Source: Porites lobata
Lineage: Eukaryota; Cnidaria; Anthozoa; Scleractinia; Poritidae
Direction: 5' to 3'
NCBI GenBank assembly: GCA_942486035.1
Contig: CALNXK010000158.1
Coordinates: 892,501 to 956,500 of the forward strand
DNA: 64,000 nucleotides
The position numbers and the translations under genes were made by a program. Position 1 is the first letter of the stretch, and each line of letters starts with the position of its first letter. The notes beneath the pieces are model-generated. The model worked only from the letters and a program-made list of their open reading frames with translations, searched no databases and had not been told where the DNA came from. This document shows, one piece after another, positions 31,001 to 44,422 of this stretch.

Positions 31001-32302
31001 AAGCTTGCCCGCAGGCTACTTACAGCACAGTTGTAGGGCACGTGATTGTTACTCAGGTTCAAACACGGTTGGACCATCAGTCCGGGACAAAGAATGACAT
31101 CCTGCTGGGTGTGCACAAAAACTCTTTGCTTCACCTCAGATCCTCTCAGTTATGAGCCAGCTATGCTGAGAGTTTGCACCTGCCCATTTTTAATCGCGGT
31201 AATGGACTGGAACTAGCTTGTAATAGAGGCTCAAGCATCTTATTACCTCGCATTAGCATCGGCTGCAAGCTACAATCATGGACAAAAGCATTATCCATGA
31301 CAAGAGTCTTGGGACGGCTGTACCGTTCGAAGGCTTTTTAGCACACGCTAAATTTATATCCGCGCGCTACTTGCACTGCACGTCTCCACCCCACGGACAG
31401 TGTCGAAACCGTCAAGGCACAATTTCTTTGCTCTTTCAACATTGTATTGAGTGCGGAAGGGGGTTATGGATCTTTAAAATGACAGCACTGCTTTTTAGAA
31501 CAGTAAGTGTGATACACATAGAACTGCTGTTATGTTCTTACTGTCCCAAGGAGTTTTGTGCAGGATTGCAGACTCCGCTTTTCGCAAACAGAATTCCCCA
31601 TTTGCACATCTCTTGTAATACATCTTGTTTGCACCCTCCAATTTTTTAAATTTCTCCTGAGGGTTACAGTCGTCTTAAGAGAAATTGAAGACAATGCATA
31701 TACGGAATATTTGTAGGGCAAACAAAGTTTATTACGGGAGATGTGCAAATGGCGATTGGAACCCAGTCCCGTTTGTGAGGTCTAGCTGCTATTGTGGGTG
31801 TGGAAGAGAAGGGAGTGATATCAGAAGGGACAGGAAGGTCTTCTACTTTATGCACTTGCCAGTGGGGTAAAAAAAACTCAAGTGGCATTTGGAACATGAC
31901 AACCTCATTTTTTTATCACCTTTGCTACTCCCATGTCTGAAAAAATAATGATAAACCCTCTCCTGTGTCAGTAGGACTACAACTTTGTCTCTTGTTTTCT
32001 GTCATCAGTACTCACTACTGTTTACCGTTACTCTATGCGCAGAACGATTCGTTTCTTTCAAATTTATTCATATCATCTTACCACCCACGTTCGAAAATAA
32101 ACACTTAAATAAGCCTCGTTTATATTAGTAAAACTTAACCAGAAAAGTAATAGAGGAATAAAGCATTATTCGCGGACACCAAATCCTGACTACTGCGCAA
32201 GAAATTATTGTCCATTATAAGACCTTGTAACCTTTATTCTTAATGACCTCTTTGTTCTTTCCGTTTTTTTCTAACTTTTAACCTTATCAGGACTGCCTAT
32301 TA

Positions 32303-32790
32303 CTAGGCCTTTCCCGATTGTGCCCGGCAACTTTTGAGAATCTTTTGGCGATTGGCGCAACTTTTTGCAGTTCTAGAAACCTCGAACAAATTTTCAACCT
32401 CGTTACCAAGGTGGTAGAAGAGAACCCTGGGAACGAGGTTGGCAAATGTTGCCTTTCTGAGCAACTTTTGAGCAAAATATAGGCTTAGAGCACATATCAA
32501 GCACGAAAAAAGTCAACGATTTCATACAAAACGTTAATTTTTTAAATTTTATTTTTATTTTTGTTATTTTAATTTTTGCTTTTAAAATTTTTTGTTCTTG
32601 ACCGATGTTAGTAATTATTGTGAAGAACAAAAAATAAAGCTTTTAATCAACGTTTATAATAAGAAATTTAGGTGGCAACTTTTGAAATTTAGGTAGCAAC
32701 TTTTTGGATTTTTGGCAATTTTTTAGCAACTTTTTGGCATTGCAGTGAGAAACTTTCCAGTATTTTAGGAGCACAATCGGGAAAGGCCAA
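32303..32790. mobile_element. TIR element (ggcctttcccgattgtg ends), hAT-like
   Basis: ggcctttcccgattgtg is mirrored by cacaatcgggaaaggcc; CCTATTA is duplicated at 32296-32302 and 32791-32797. Interior repeats of ggcaactttttg. Contains a small nested fragment, aaccctgggaacgaggttgg (32423-32442). Confidence 0.75.
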
Positions 32791-33823
32791 CCTATTAACC
32801 CGGAGTTAGCCTGTCAGATAGAGGAGCGCGGAGTTCAGATGGTGGGGAGCGAGTTAAGTCGTACCCAGGGAAAACGAGGGAGAAACCAGGGGACATTGGG
32901 GCGAGTAGTTTCCCCTCCGCTAGTCACTCCAAGCCCGCGTAGCAAGCGCTTCCGGGAGCATTTTCGCGCAGTTTTTCACTCTCGTTCCTCGTTCTTTGCT
33001 CCGAAACGGCACGGAAACACCTGCTTCGGCGGTTAAGTCACCCCTCTTTTTTTTTTCCTCCTCAATTTTTCGCCCGCGCTCTTCAATCTGAAAGCCTGGA
33101 ACAACAGGCTACCCCAGAGCCTTCCTCTCTTGGCTCCTGACTCTGTAGTATCCTACCTCTGCCAGGCGCCTAGTGATGGGGTCCTGCCTCTGCTTGTTCC
33201 TTTGTTTGTTTTTACTGGTTTTTGTCACATTTTACGTTTAGGGTCTTTTGTTGTGAGTTCTTCTCCTATACGTATCACATTAGAATGTAAACAAATTGTT
33301 CTATTTTCCTCGCGTCAAAGTCCTCTGTTATATGTCCGTTCCTTCTTTGCAACTTTAGGAATATTTCACGTGACACATCATGTGACAGCGTTAGACCAAT
33401 AAAATCATCCCTGCATGTGAACCGAGACGGAAGTGCCTTGCTTTGCAAAAATCCGTTCAATTTCTGTGGGAAATTTTCAAACTTCTAGCTATTCTTATCT
33501 GTGTTGCAGTCATGGGCTGATTCAATCTTTTCGCGAAGCGTTTAATTATGTAGCTGTAACGAGATTGAAGTAAAGATGGTCTCCACGTGGCTGCATTTTC
33601 GTTGCAGAATTCCTGAAGTTTAGGTAAGCTTACCGAATTTATAATCTTTGAATTCACAAGGCCTCTCTGTAGTTTTTCAGTTTTTACGTTTGAGAAGAGA
33701 AAAAGCACCTTGTCAGTTTGCCAACAGGCAAGCGATGATCTTTCTACAGTCGAGTAAACTCAGACAGATCGCGTGACTCCAAAGAACATGAGAGAAGAGA
33801 AATTGATTTTGCAAATAGACCCT

Positions 33824-34497
33824 CTCACGGTTTTCGACGCCATCTTGACGAGTAGGCATACTTGTAAGAAATTACAGTGTTTGTATGAGAATCTAATGTA
33901 GAATAATTTCCGTAAAACGGCTGTTCTGATAAAAATATAATTGTAAACTAGAGCTACAAAGCAAAGGATTGCGCTAAGAAATTTTGGGGGCGTACCTGTG
34001 CTTAAATTTCTCCAGAGGCTTGCTTCAAATTTTCCATATAATTATTTGTCTGTAATTTTCCCGGGACTTTGTTACAGAGAAATGTAAAGAAAATTTGAAA
34101 AAGGGGCTCTAGATCCTCTAGCGCATGTAAGGCCTTCAATTTTTTTCAGTAGAATCCTTAGGAGTGAAGGTTTAGTTTACAATTGACATCTTTTTCAGAA
34201 CAGCCGTTCTACGGAAATTACATTAGATTCTCATACTAATCATAACTATAACAAAATTCTTAAATCTGATTGGCTATCAACTGCCCTGATTTCAGCCTTA
34301 ATAGGACAGTTAAATAGGACAGTATGCGTCATGCCTAAGTAATTGGACAGTACGCGCCATCACGCGCACGCTTAAATGGCTTTTTTTTTCACTGCTAGCA
34401 AAAAAATCTTGGAATTTCTTGTGTTTTGATTAAAAAAAGGAGCCTAATATATCACAAATTTTGTTAAAGTTATGATTAATTGGTAACAGAACTTCGT

Positions 34498-34528
<31 letters not shown>

Positions 34529-34690
34529 GATTAAACAAATCGGACTCCCGCTACGCGGTCGTCCGATTTTGTTAATCACTTGTATTATTACAGACCAAAT
34601 TGGACTCCACTCAGTCCTGTTACCATTACAAACACTGTAATTTCTCACGCGTTTGCGTACTCGTCAAGATGGTGTTGAAAACCGTGACAA
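33824..34690. mobile_element. TIR element with a nested hairpin
   Basis: Outer pair tcacggttttcgacgccatc (33825) and gatggtgttgaaaaccgtga (34669). Inner pair tatgagaatctaatgtagaa (33887) and tacattagattctcatact (34218-34236), with ggctgttctga/cagaacagcc. No coding capacity. 32800-33820 upstream is intergenic without a gene. Confidence 0.65.
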
Positions 34691-34732
34691 GGCTTATAAC
34701 AGTAAACTCAGCCACAAGTTGCCACACGTTAT

Positions 34733-35162
34733 CCCAGGAGAGGTACTCCGGATTTCAAGTGACGGGGATGATCGAAGGATATTTTTTGGGGGGTTGAAAT
34801 TTTCGATTGTGATAAAAATTGGGCAAATATTTTTTTGGGTGGCTTGGTGTACATGCAAGTATGGACTTTTCTAGGTATTTAAACAAACTGAAGATTCTTG
34901 GTTGTGCCAGTGTATCCCACTGCAAACACAAACATTGAATTCCTAATTTCTTTTTTCGTGCTTTATCATTTACTTCTTTCTGGAAAATGTTAAGGACTAT
35001 CAGGCTCAAAAATTCGGCATGGAATTTTTTTGATGTTGATTTTTTGTCCAGGGATTTTTTGGGGGGGGTTAGTGTTGGAAGCCCTAGGGATTTTTTTGGT
35101 TTTTGATTTTTGCCACCATTTGATCATCCCTGTCGCTTGAAATCCGGAGTACCTCCCTGGGC
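34733..35162. mobile_element. TIR element (cccaggagaggtactccgg ends)
   Basis: cccaggagaggtactccgga and tccggagtacctccctggg are inverted and extend through atttcaagtgacggggatgatc. The T-rich interior contains repeated gattttttgg. Non-coding. Confidence 0.75.
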
Positions 35163-35288
35163 ATGTCATACGGCTTCTAAGTTTTAGTGGGCACCTTGTT
35201 TATTACGGCCATTTTAATTTGTCCAGGCAAAATAGCCACACATTAAGGTGGCCCCATCATTTATACTGGAGCATTTAGCTGTGACAAA

Positions 35289-36658
35289 CAGGGTTGTCGC
35301 TAAGATTTCAAGTTGCCGGGTATTTGTTGTTAGTAGCCGGGGAAGTCGCTAGCAGTCGTGGACCCCCCCGCTCCCAAAGAAGTTTTTGAAGTGCAACTTC
35401 TACCGTTTTCAAAAAGGCATTACTGCCCAAAAAAAGCAATCTTCATCAAGAGCAGAGCTATCATTGGCGGTTTTATGATGATCACGTCTTTATTAAAGAA
35501 AACTACAACATTCTGAGACACTAGAATATTAAGTTTTTATTTTACGTAAAGGCTCATTGGGGGGTTTTTTTAGTGGCGCCAAATGGGAGTACATGTAAGC
35601 TCTGGGTCTGAAAAAGAACGAAACAACTTACAGAAATCAAAGGTAAAACTAATATTATTACAGATGAATTAACCCACGGAGGAGTGGAAAGAAGACAAGC
35701 GGTCGATGAATGTACGAAAAAGCATCACAAACATGAGGCTAATATGGTTTGTTGGAAAATAAAAGTATGATAAGGCGAAAACAAGCATAACGTAGGAAAA
35801 ATCGCCGGATAAAATATGGCAAAACTAAACTGCACAACTGGTAACATTAGTGGTCTCGAATTTAGGAACGAAACATCACTTAACATACGAAGAAACTGAC
35901 CTACGGAAAAGTGTTTAAAAGACAGGGCTAATACTTTATAAACGTCGCTGAGATGTCGAAACGAGACTTCTCTTTTATATATAACTTCTTGAAAGTAGAA
36001 CTGAGAGGATGTGACCTGCCGACAATGATCGAACATTTCCCATTGACCATGCATTATTTTATATACTCGATACCAAAAGGTTAATGTAGATCTGGTCACT
36101 GACTAATGACAGTTTATTAAACATAGCAATCAGTCAGTCTTCATCTTCAAAGCCTTCGTCACAATCCTCATCATCATCAACATCAGCATCGGAAATTTAA
36201 CGCTTGGATGAAGCCTCAACTTCTTCTGCGATGTCAACAGAGATCTACTCAGATCTTTCATCGTGAACAAAGAGTGCAGATTCCTTTGCCGCTTCTTCGA
36301 CATGTTCAAAAACAAAGCCGACACAATGGCTGAAACTGACATTTCGCGAACGGAGAGTTCTCGCGCGTGTGTACTAGTACCAAATCTAAGTAAGATTTCT
36401 TTCTTCGACATTTCTTAGTTTTCGCCCGCGAGTTTTCCAAAATCACTTAAACCTGCTGAAGATGAAACTTGCATTAATTTAATATGATGCATAGTCTTTG
36501 TGTGTTTCAAAGGTGTGCTATAATTCAATGCTTATGTCCTTTTTAAAGTAGAATTTTCAGGTGCTCTTTTGGTTTAATTTAACGACGAAAGTAGCTGGGG
36601 ACCATGCTCTGAGTAGCCGGGGGAAATCCCCAGCCCCCGGCCCTTAGTGACAACCCTG
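35289..36658. mobile_element. TIR element (cagggttgtcgctaag ends), 6-bp target duplication
   Basis: Ends cagggttgtcgctaa and ttagtgacaaccctg; GACAAA is duplicated at 35283-35288 and 36659-36664. Subterminal agccgggg/ccccggc. A short related copy lies at 44423-44606 and a truncated one at 46313-46370. The minus-strand open frames inside are not recognised as a transposase. Confidence 0.82.
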
Positions 36659-36983
36659 GACAAATTTTCTGTCAACTTTTTCCTTTTTAACGTGATGGCT
36701 GTGAAACTTTGCAAAGAACAACAAATATCAATCGGCAATAGTACAAAATATTCCAATTTCATTGATGGAAAATATTTCTTGAGAAATTAGCACTTAAAAG
36801 GACCCTACTGTTCAAAGAAAATCGCATCTAGTAACAAATTTTTTTGATATTTTTTACCTAAATTTCTGGTATTGACTTTTATTGATACAATAAATATGCT
36901 GGAGAAATTACAGAAAAATAGTTGGAGCAAGAAGTCCGTAACTAAAATTCGCTCAAAATTCAGCTGTGGAATTGTTTTGGAAT

Positions 36984-38215
36984 GTGTGGTTCCAGAAAAT
37001 ATCCAGACCCCCACCATGGAGGGAATTGGAAATTCCAGAGGGGAGGGGGGGTCAGAGCGCCAGGAAATTCCAGAAGGGAGGGCTGTTGGACCATAAAATC
37101 ACTTTCCAGGGGGTCAATATCATTTCGTTTTCGACCTGAGTTGAACATTGCTTCTTACCGACCTGGTAGATCATTTTTAGGAGATAAATAACTTGAAATG
37201 TATCACTTAAGATTGTTGCTTTGATTTTAACCAGGTTTCCTTTCTTCCAAAAGCATTTTGGATGTAATTTCAAAGGAATTAGACCGACTACAACTCGTTT
37301 TATCGCTATTTTATCGCATGCTCGTGTATTCGGCCGCCATTACTCGTTACCAGTCTCCTTCAAAATATCAACGCATGCAACACATAACGTTGTGTCAGTC
37401 GATCAATCAGTAGAGTTGCAATTTTGCCTCACGAAGCACAAGCTATACATTGTAACCATTTTAAAATGTAGAGTTTTTATTCTCCTTTTCGTTTTCCCTT
37501 AATTTTGTGGTTGAAGGTGTGGCATGTTTATGATCGAATTCTCGCTGAAATGGTGTCGATTTCACCAAACATTTATATGGCCATCGGGCATCATGTCACA
37601 TCAGTCGATCGAAAAACAGTAAAGTGAACTTGGTTTCCCTTCAAGATGCAGGGGGTATTCATTGTTATCATTTCAGAATTCAGAGTTTTTATTCTTCTCT
37701 TTGTTTTGCATTAATTTGGTGGTGGTAAGTTTGACTTGTTCTGCATTCCCGCACGAAATGGCGTTAATTCTATCAACATTACGCCCATAAAGACGAATAA
37801 CAAATCGTAAGCTTGTCCTGATTAAGGTAAATTCAAATATAACGGACTTATTAACTTTCTCGGTTTCATTTAAAGTAAGAGATGTACAAAAATTGCGGAT
37901 CAGGTTACTTTGTGGTGGTGTGGTGTGTTTTAATGTTGCGAGATCACTCAAATAAATGGAAACAGAAGGATACAAGCTTCTGATGGAAACCGTTGCGTAC
38001 TAACCATAAATGGCCTCATTCTTCTAATTTAATTGTCTTTCTTCGTGAAAATGAACTTTTCCAGAGGGGTTGGGGGGTCTTTGTCACACTTGTGGAAATT
38101 CCGAGGGGGTGGGGGGTCATCTGATCCCTGCAAAAATGGAAAATCCAGGGAGGTGGGGGGGTCCTAAGTAAAATTCTCTCCGTGGTGGGGGTCTGGATAT
38201 TTTCTGGAACTACAC
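36984..38215. mobile_element. TIR element (gtgtggttccagaaaatatc ends), 3-bp target duplication
   Basis: Ends gtgtggttccagaaaatatc and gatattttctggaactacac; AAT is duplicated at both borders (36981-36983, 38216-38218). C-rich/G-rich subterminal tracts (ccagacccccacca; tggtgggggtctgg). A 3-bp duplication suits a PIF/Harbinger-like element, but no transposase is present. Confidence 0.78.
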
Positions 38216-38229
38216 AATTTCAAAAATAA

Positions 38230-39000
38230 ATTACTATCATGTAGAAGGAGCCACCAGTTTGAATCGTCGCAACTCTATTTGCAACGTGTGATATTTCCGA
38301 CTTCCAATTTAGGTTTTCATTCAAAATTACGCCTAGAAAATTTGTCTCCTTTACTTTAACAATATTTTGATTATCTATACTTATTTGAATATTACAAATT
38401 GAATGCTTTTATCTTGGTTTAAAGACCATAAATTTAGTCTTTTTAAGATTTAGAGAAAGCTTGTTTGCTTTAAACCAGATTGACATCTCCAAGTTTAACA
38501 TATCTGAAAGATACTTCAGATCTTTATGTGGCATGAATACATTGGTATCGTCAGCAAACAATATCAGATCTAATAGATTAGAAGCATTGTTGATGTCGTT
38601 AATGTACAGTAAGAAAAATAGAGGTTCGAGGATAGAACCCTGAGGGACCGCACACGAGATTTCATTTCTTAATGAATGGCGGCCATTATATTCAACATAT
38701 TGCTTTCTGTTTGAAAAGTAACTTCTTATCCAGTCCAGCGCTAAGCCACGAATACCGTAATGTTAGAGTTTTAAAAAGGATGGCATGATTTACAGTGTTG
38801 AAGGCTTTTGAGAGGTTAAGAAAAATACCTATGAAAAATTTACCTCAGTCAAAGACCATGGAGATGTTATCATGCAAGTCAATTAGCATGAGTGCTGTGG
38901 AATGATTTTTCCTGAAGCCGTATTGGTTACTACAGAGGATGTTGAAATTCATCAGATATTGCATTAAACGATTGTAGATAACTCTTTCAAAGAATTTTGA
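38230..39000 (-). pseudogene. Decayed non-LTR reverse transcriptase fragment
   Basis: On the minus strand, from 39000 down: FKEFFERVIYNRLMQYL, NQYGFRKNHSTALMLIDLH, FLNLSKAFNTVNHAI, later LSLNLKKTKFMVF and NFLGVILNENLNWKSEISH. These are the ordered RT motifs of CR1/Jockey-type LINEs. Many stops and frameshifts; the catalytic region is damaged. It sits in the spacer of the inverted repeat. Confidence 0.75.
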
Positions 39001-39394
39001 AGCTCAGATAAAACTGTCCAGCACCGTTGTTTATGACCAGACAATGAGAATGAGCGGCAGCTCTGCGAGGAATTCACACCTCAGTCAGGGGGGACAAATG
39101 ACAATGGTGCCCCTGTATGTATGGCATGTTTTACTGCAGGGCAAAACACGATAATCAAGAAAAAACTGCCCATTCATTGAAGGAAGGAGTGACAAAAATT
39201 TCAGAGTTGTAAATTTATTCACAGGCAGTATTTTTACAATAATTTTATTTTGCACTGTGATGTAATTCAGTTCACAGGCATGGGCATCATTGTCGTTCAT
39301 CCCCCCTGGGTAAGGTGCAAATTCTTTGCAGAACTGCCACTCGTGCTCATTTTGTAGTCATAAACAAAGATGCTGGATAGTTCTATCTGAGCTC
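39001..39394. mobile_element. TIR element (agctcagataaaactgtcca ends)
   Basis: Left agctcagataaaactgtcca and right tggatagttctatctgagct are inverted, with ggggggacaaatgacaatgg and cattgtcgttcatccccc as inner inverted stretches. Directly adjoins the LINE fragment. Confidence 0.7.
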
Positions 39395-40099
39395 TGATAC
39401 GAGGTAGCATCCAATCTCAATACCTTTTTCCTGAGTTGGAAGCAACGAACAGAATCAAAATGTGTGCAGCAGGAGTTTGATCCAAAACTGCCAAGGGATA
39501 TTTTAAAAATGTCGAGGAACAAGTTATTCTACTTCAGAGGAAAGTTTGGAGCAATTTATAGTGCTTCTAAAACTAAAAAGTACCTTTTAAAGAATAGCAC
39601 GATAGGCAATTGGCTTTTCTTTTAAGAATAAGCAAACACTGAATTTACTTGTCCCGAAAATTCAAAGTGTCTCCTTCTACCTGATAGTAATTTATTTTTG
39701 AAATTCCAAAACAATTTCACAGCTGAATTTTGAGTGTCTTTTAGTTATGGACTTCTGCTCTAATGATTTTTCTGAAATTCCTCTGGCATATTTATTATAT
39801 CAATAAAAGCTGATACCAGAAATTTCAGTAAAAAGTATCAGAAAAATTTTTAACCAGATGCCATTTTCTTTGAACAGTAGGGTCCTTTTAATTGCTAATT
39901 TAGCAAAATATATTTACCATCAATGAAATCGGAATATTTCGTACTATTGCAGAATGATATCTGTTGTTCTTTGCAAAGTTTCTCAGCCATCGCATCAAAA
40001 ACGAAAGAGTTATGACGAAAACTTCGTCACAGCTAAATGCGCCTGTATTAATGACAGAGCCACCTTAACTGGGAGAGATTTAGAATCACTTTCTGCAAA

Positions 40100-42940
40100 T
40101 GACAGACGTCAGACTCAGGTTGTAAATGTCTCAAATCAGGAAATAAGCAGATAAAAGCAAAGTAATTGCGAGCGACAAGAGGAGCCCACAATCCTAATCT
40201 CCAGGTTGTTATTACGCATGCGTCACATGGATGTAGCCAGCATCCGTTTGGACTTCCCACTAAGAATGTATGGAATGCACAGGACGCACTTTAATCACAC
40301 GCATTTGGACATTCTACCACTCGTAATCTGATCACGCATGTGTTGACACTCTGTCGTGAAACTTATGCAAAGCACAGCGCTATATAGCAAAAGCACTTTG
40401 ACCTTCAATTGTTGTCACCCGGCACTCCATAACCTTTGGTTATTACTAGTTGTTTAGGACATGAAACTGATGTGAAACTTCTTTTTTTGTGGAGAACAAT
40501 AAACAGTAAACAACAAGAAACTGAGAAACTTGGTCATGTGTTCAAATTGACGCTTGGCAAATACAGTAAACATTATTCTATATCTCTCTATTTCTCAAAA
40601 AGGCTATGTTAATGCATCCATTGGCTCCATTATAAAATTCCAACATGAACACATTTGGGTGATTTTCCAGCTCATTCAAGGACTCACAGGATTCATTGAA
40701 AAATAATGAACAAACAAAGTTATAAACAAAGGAACCAGCTAACCCTAAACCATAAGGGCTGTGGTATTTATATGCTGTAGGGATCCAAATGAAATGAGAG
40801 TATGTATAAAGAGTTGGAACATTACTACTGTAAAATTATTCATCTGCAAATATTTCACCTCATTATTATGGCTAGTGATGGGCAATGTGCATTTCAAAGG
40901 ATGGTTATCAGCTTTATTAGAGCTCGCGTAGACAACTTTTGCACCTGATTTTCTGTAGGGGAAGAAATATTTAAAATCACATCTGAATGAGCACAAGTTA
41001 GTCACATAAACAGGCCTAAAAGAAAGGCATATTCTGCCCCAGAAAATTTTGTAATTGCAAAGTGCAATTTTCAGCGTTCTGGGGACTAAATTTGAGGTCA
41101 AAAGAGCGTGTTCAGTGTGCAGAGAGAGTAGTGTCCGATAGCCCCGGGCTAGTGGATTTTGCTATCGGGCTTCCGAATTCTCTTTTTAACTACCCCAACA
41201 GGCAAGTGATGTTTTTTGAGGAATTCAAATAACAGAAGAACTGTGATATCAACTCTGCTTATCACAAAGCTTTTGGAGCTAGTTGAAATGACGTCTGGGC
41301 TAGTAAATGCTAGCTTCAGCTTGCCCGAATGACAAGTGTAAAAATGATTTTCTTTGCACCCTGGTGCTTTTCATTTAAGAAATTGTAGCTTTCAGTAATT
41401 GTCAGTCACAGTCAATTCCTGCAAGGAGTGAAACACATCATAATTACATTTTCATGCAGATTTTATAATATGTTTTTTGTTTACAACATTATTGAAACTA
41501 GTTGCTTCTTCGTTCTAGAAAAAAAACATAAGCGACCCATTTTGTCGGCCGTTGGTGCTTATTGAAACCCCTGGGTCCCCCCTCTCTTTTAAGACCCCCC
41601 CCCCCCATCTCCTCAACCTTATTATTCTTCATTAATAAATGATAGACTGTATAAATCAATCACAACTATAAAACTTCATTTGGACTGATCCAGCATGGTT
41701 TATTCTTGTGTTGGAAGTGCGGATTTATTTTTTATGCTTTGCTGCATCAGCTCCAACTTGCATTGTTGTACTTAAGCTTTTCCACTTTGATTTCTATTTC
41801 TTTATGGAGAGCTGATTAATGACCATCTTGGATAAATATTGAATAAGCCCATCCCCACTTAAATGTGTTTGCAATAAATAAGCCCCCTGGGGATTAATTG
41901 ATTTACGGTAAACATTATTCATTATTAGGGACTTGTCAGAAATTAGCAGGGGGGGGGTGGGAATTTTAAGTTTGGGTTCGGAAATGAGGTGACCCATCCC
42001 TACAATGGGAGTGAAATTTGCTAATCCTCCCCTAATCCTGCCCAAGAGCGGTGCTTGTTTAATATTATGGCCTAGGGTGGGCAACTTTTTGGGGGATCAG
42101 GCTGCCAGGGTGTCACATATACAAATGAAATACATATACAAAATGTTGATTTTTTTTCCTTAATCCTGGAGATAGTCACATTTGCAACTAGCCCACCAAT
42201 AAAATGCATTTGAAATAACCCCTGGGGGGTTAGTAGATTTATGGTAAACATTGATTCAATAGGAAAAACTGTTTGAATGCAGACGTCTATGCAACGCATA
42301 AATAAAACTGACGGGTTCCTCTTGCCAGATCTCTAATTAAAGAGATGCTGTAGCCAGACGTCACTTGATGCGTGAAATGAAACAAAACTGAATGCAAGAC
42401 TGGCACTATATTATAGGCCTATAATAAATCAGCCAGCCTTGCATTCAGTTTTGTTAATTCAATATAATGCCTTTCACTGAGTGTTTACAACAATGGTTGG
42501 TACAATCAAGTGTACCATAGGCCCATTACACACTTTAAACTTTTGTTTTGGTTTGCATGTTTATTCTCTCATTATTATCATCATTGAAGGGGATGCTTAC
42601 AGTGTATTCAAGAAAAGCGCTTGTTTGTTATTATGGCCCATGAGGTGGGCACCTTTTTGGGGAGGCCACTGAGGTGTTACAAATAGAAATGATTGTTTTT
42701 TCTTTTCTTAATCCTGGAGATGGTCAAAATTGCAAAGCCCACCAATCAAATGCCCTGCTACAGTACATTTATGTCTTGGCTGGGCATAGGGGATACCTAC
42801 ATTGACTTGTGTACGACTTGCAGTACCATCAGCCAGGCAGCACAACAGCGCCAGTTCTAAAGCAATAATAATTTATTATTATATGTAACTGGAAGAACTG
42901 TTCTTTGTCTTGATTCATTGCCCTTTATTTCATTATTAAG
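40100..42940 (+). other. 5' flank of gene 2
   Basis: Non-coding. 41560-42940 parallels the gene 1 flank. It also holds a hairpin (aacaaaactgaatgcaagac/ttgcattcagttttgtt, 42382-42457) and homopolymer C and G runs (41586-41605, 41948-41957). No promoter element could be assigned. Confidence 0.45.
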
Positions 42941-43014
42941 GTTACTGCTACCAATCAGTTCAAATTTCAAGATGTGTGGGTTTCAGAGGTCAAGGATTCA
43001 TCTACCAAGCTTTG
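42941..43014 (+). other. Gene 2 leader (5' UTR) exon
   Basis: A 74-nt counterpart of 3339-3412, ending CCAAGCTTTG before GTAAGG. It has the same length and the same uORF start. Upstream intergenic sequence (about 41560-42940) also resembles 2430-3338, so the duplication included the 5' flank. Confidence 0.6.
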
Positions 43015-43478
43015 GTAAGGCTTTTTTATATTATTCATTTGTTGTTATCAGAATTTCATAACTACATGTTTATAATAAAATCCCCCCTGCGGGTAGGGGA
43101 GGAGACACTGAAGGGAAGTACTGCCAAGGCCTTAAACCTTGATAATCCTATTAATTAATACAAAAACAGTTCATTCCTGCCTGCCCAACCCCATGGGGGT
43201 ACACCTTTACATGTACACTTGAGTATCATCCAGACAGTGGGGTCTAGGACTCCCCCCCTTCTGCCATTATATTCCATGGATAATACTGTATTTATCCCAG
43301 GGGTATACTGACTGAAGAAATACTCTTCTCAAACTCATTAGTAATTCATAGAGAAAATTCAAAGGAAATTAATGTTTAACGAGTGTTTGGATATCGGATG
43401 AAAAACTGCTCATTTTTGCATCCTTAATTTCTCCTTCAAAAATGATTTTGTTTGAGAACAAATATCAAACATTCGACA

Positions 43479-43591
43479 CAGTGTTTCATCACCAGACCAG
43501 ATGAAACACCTCGAAGTTCGTCAAAAATACTCCGCTACATGTCGTATTTTCAACCCTCTTCTCGGTGTTTCATCTGGTGATGAAACACTGC
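43479..43591. repeat. Hairpin element (cagtgtttcatcaccaga)
   Basis: cagtgtttcatcaccagacc and tctggtgatgaaacactg form near-perfect inverted ends with a second nested pair, agatgaaacacc/ggtgtttcatct. About 113 bp, in intron 1 of gene 2. Confidence 0.7.
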
Positions 43592-43899
43592 ATCTCATGT
43601 TTGTTATATTACACGAAAAATAGCGTTAATGCAAAAGATGTTAGTAAAGTTTGAGTCCAGGGGTGCCTTTTTATTCAACCCAAATTCCGGAAACTTTGGT
43701 TAGAAAACAAATGGAACAGACCATTTTGGTTCGGTTTGGCCAGAATATTTGACAACACCTTTGAAGGTGGTCCACTTTGGACTGTCCCACTGGTATGCCC
43801 GAAATGACCCTTTCCATTTGACATAATTGTTTTCCCTGCTACTGCTCATCTGTACCCTGCTTACAAGTACCTACCCAAACACACAGTGGCTTGGGTTTG

Positions 43900-44180
43900 C
43901 AGGGTTCTATCTAGGATTTATCGTTTGGGGGAGAAGTCCAGAGTGGCCGAAGGCCACGAGCTTCCTAGGGGGGTCCGGGTGCATGCTCCCCCGGAAATAT
44001 TTTGAAATGAATATGCGTTGAGATGCAATCTGGTGCATTTTGAGACCCAATTTTTGAGAAATGTTACAGTGGTATTTATTTTATTTTTTAGTTGTAATCA
44101 CGTTCTGACAATGTTACACTTAGCTCTGATATTTTTTTGGGGGAAGCTTCTACCCCTCAAATACCCTAGATAGAACCCTG
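43900..44180. mobile_element. TIR element (cagggttctatctagg ends)
   Basis: cagggttctatctagg and cctagatagaaccctg (with one base pair offset) flank a 281-bp insert; GTTTG is duplicated at 43895-43899 and 44181-44185. The sister copy at about 46072-46085 lacks it, giving an empty site. A related fragment is near 21190-21250. Confidence 0.8.
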
Positions 44181-44422
44181 GTTTGAAGTCTGTACAACTG
44201 GAATGTAGTTAGTGTGCCATTGGGTGTGTGGAATTTCCAAAATTTCAAACAATAATTTTTGTTGAATGGAACGCACCATAAAGCTAGATGTGGTTGGTGT
44301 TCATCTGCTGTGTCTTGGGTTGACAAGAGGTTTTAATAATTAAATAATTGGAAAAACATACCGTTAAAAGCATTATACTGTGTCTTTGGAGTACAAGGTT
44401 ACACCCAAAGTATGACGTATCC

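Larger units (their letters stand above)
35180..40090. repeat. Large inverted repeat, left arm interrupted twice
   Basis: The right arm about 39682-40090 is an inverted copy of left-arm pieces 35190-35288, 36659-36983 and 38216-38241. The breaks are exactly the TIR elements 35289-36658 and 36984-38215. The spacer holds a LINE remnant and another TIR element (39001-39394). Confidence 0.7.

Noticed and set aside
30792..31155. Arg/Ala/Ser-rich open frames as a gene
   Set aside because: They fall in a GC-rich gcgaagcgag palindromic block and have repeat-like composition in both strands.
36130..36411. Minus-strand 93-residue frame beginning MSKKEILLRFG as an element-encoded protein
   Set aside because: No recognisable motif, ends in a low-complexity Met/Leu tract, and no paralogue in the window.
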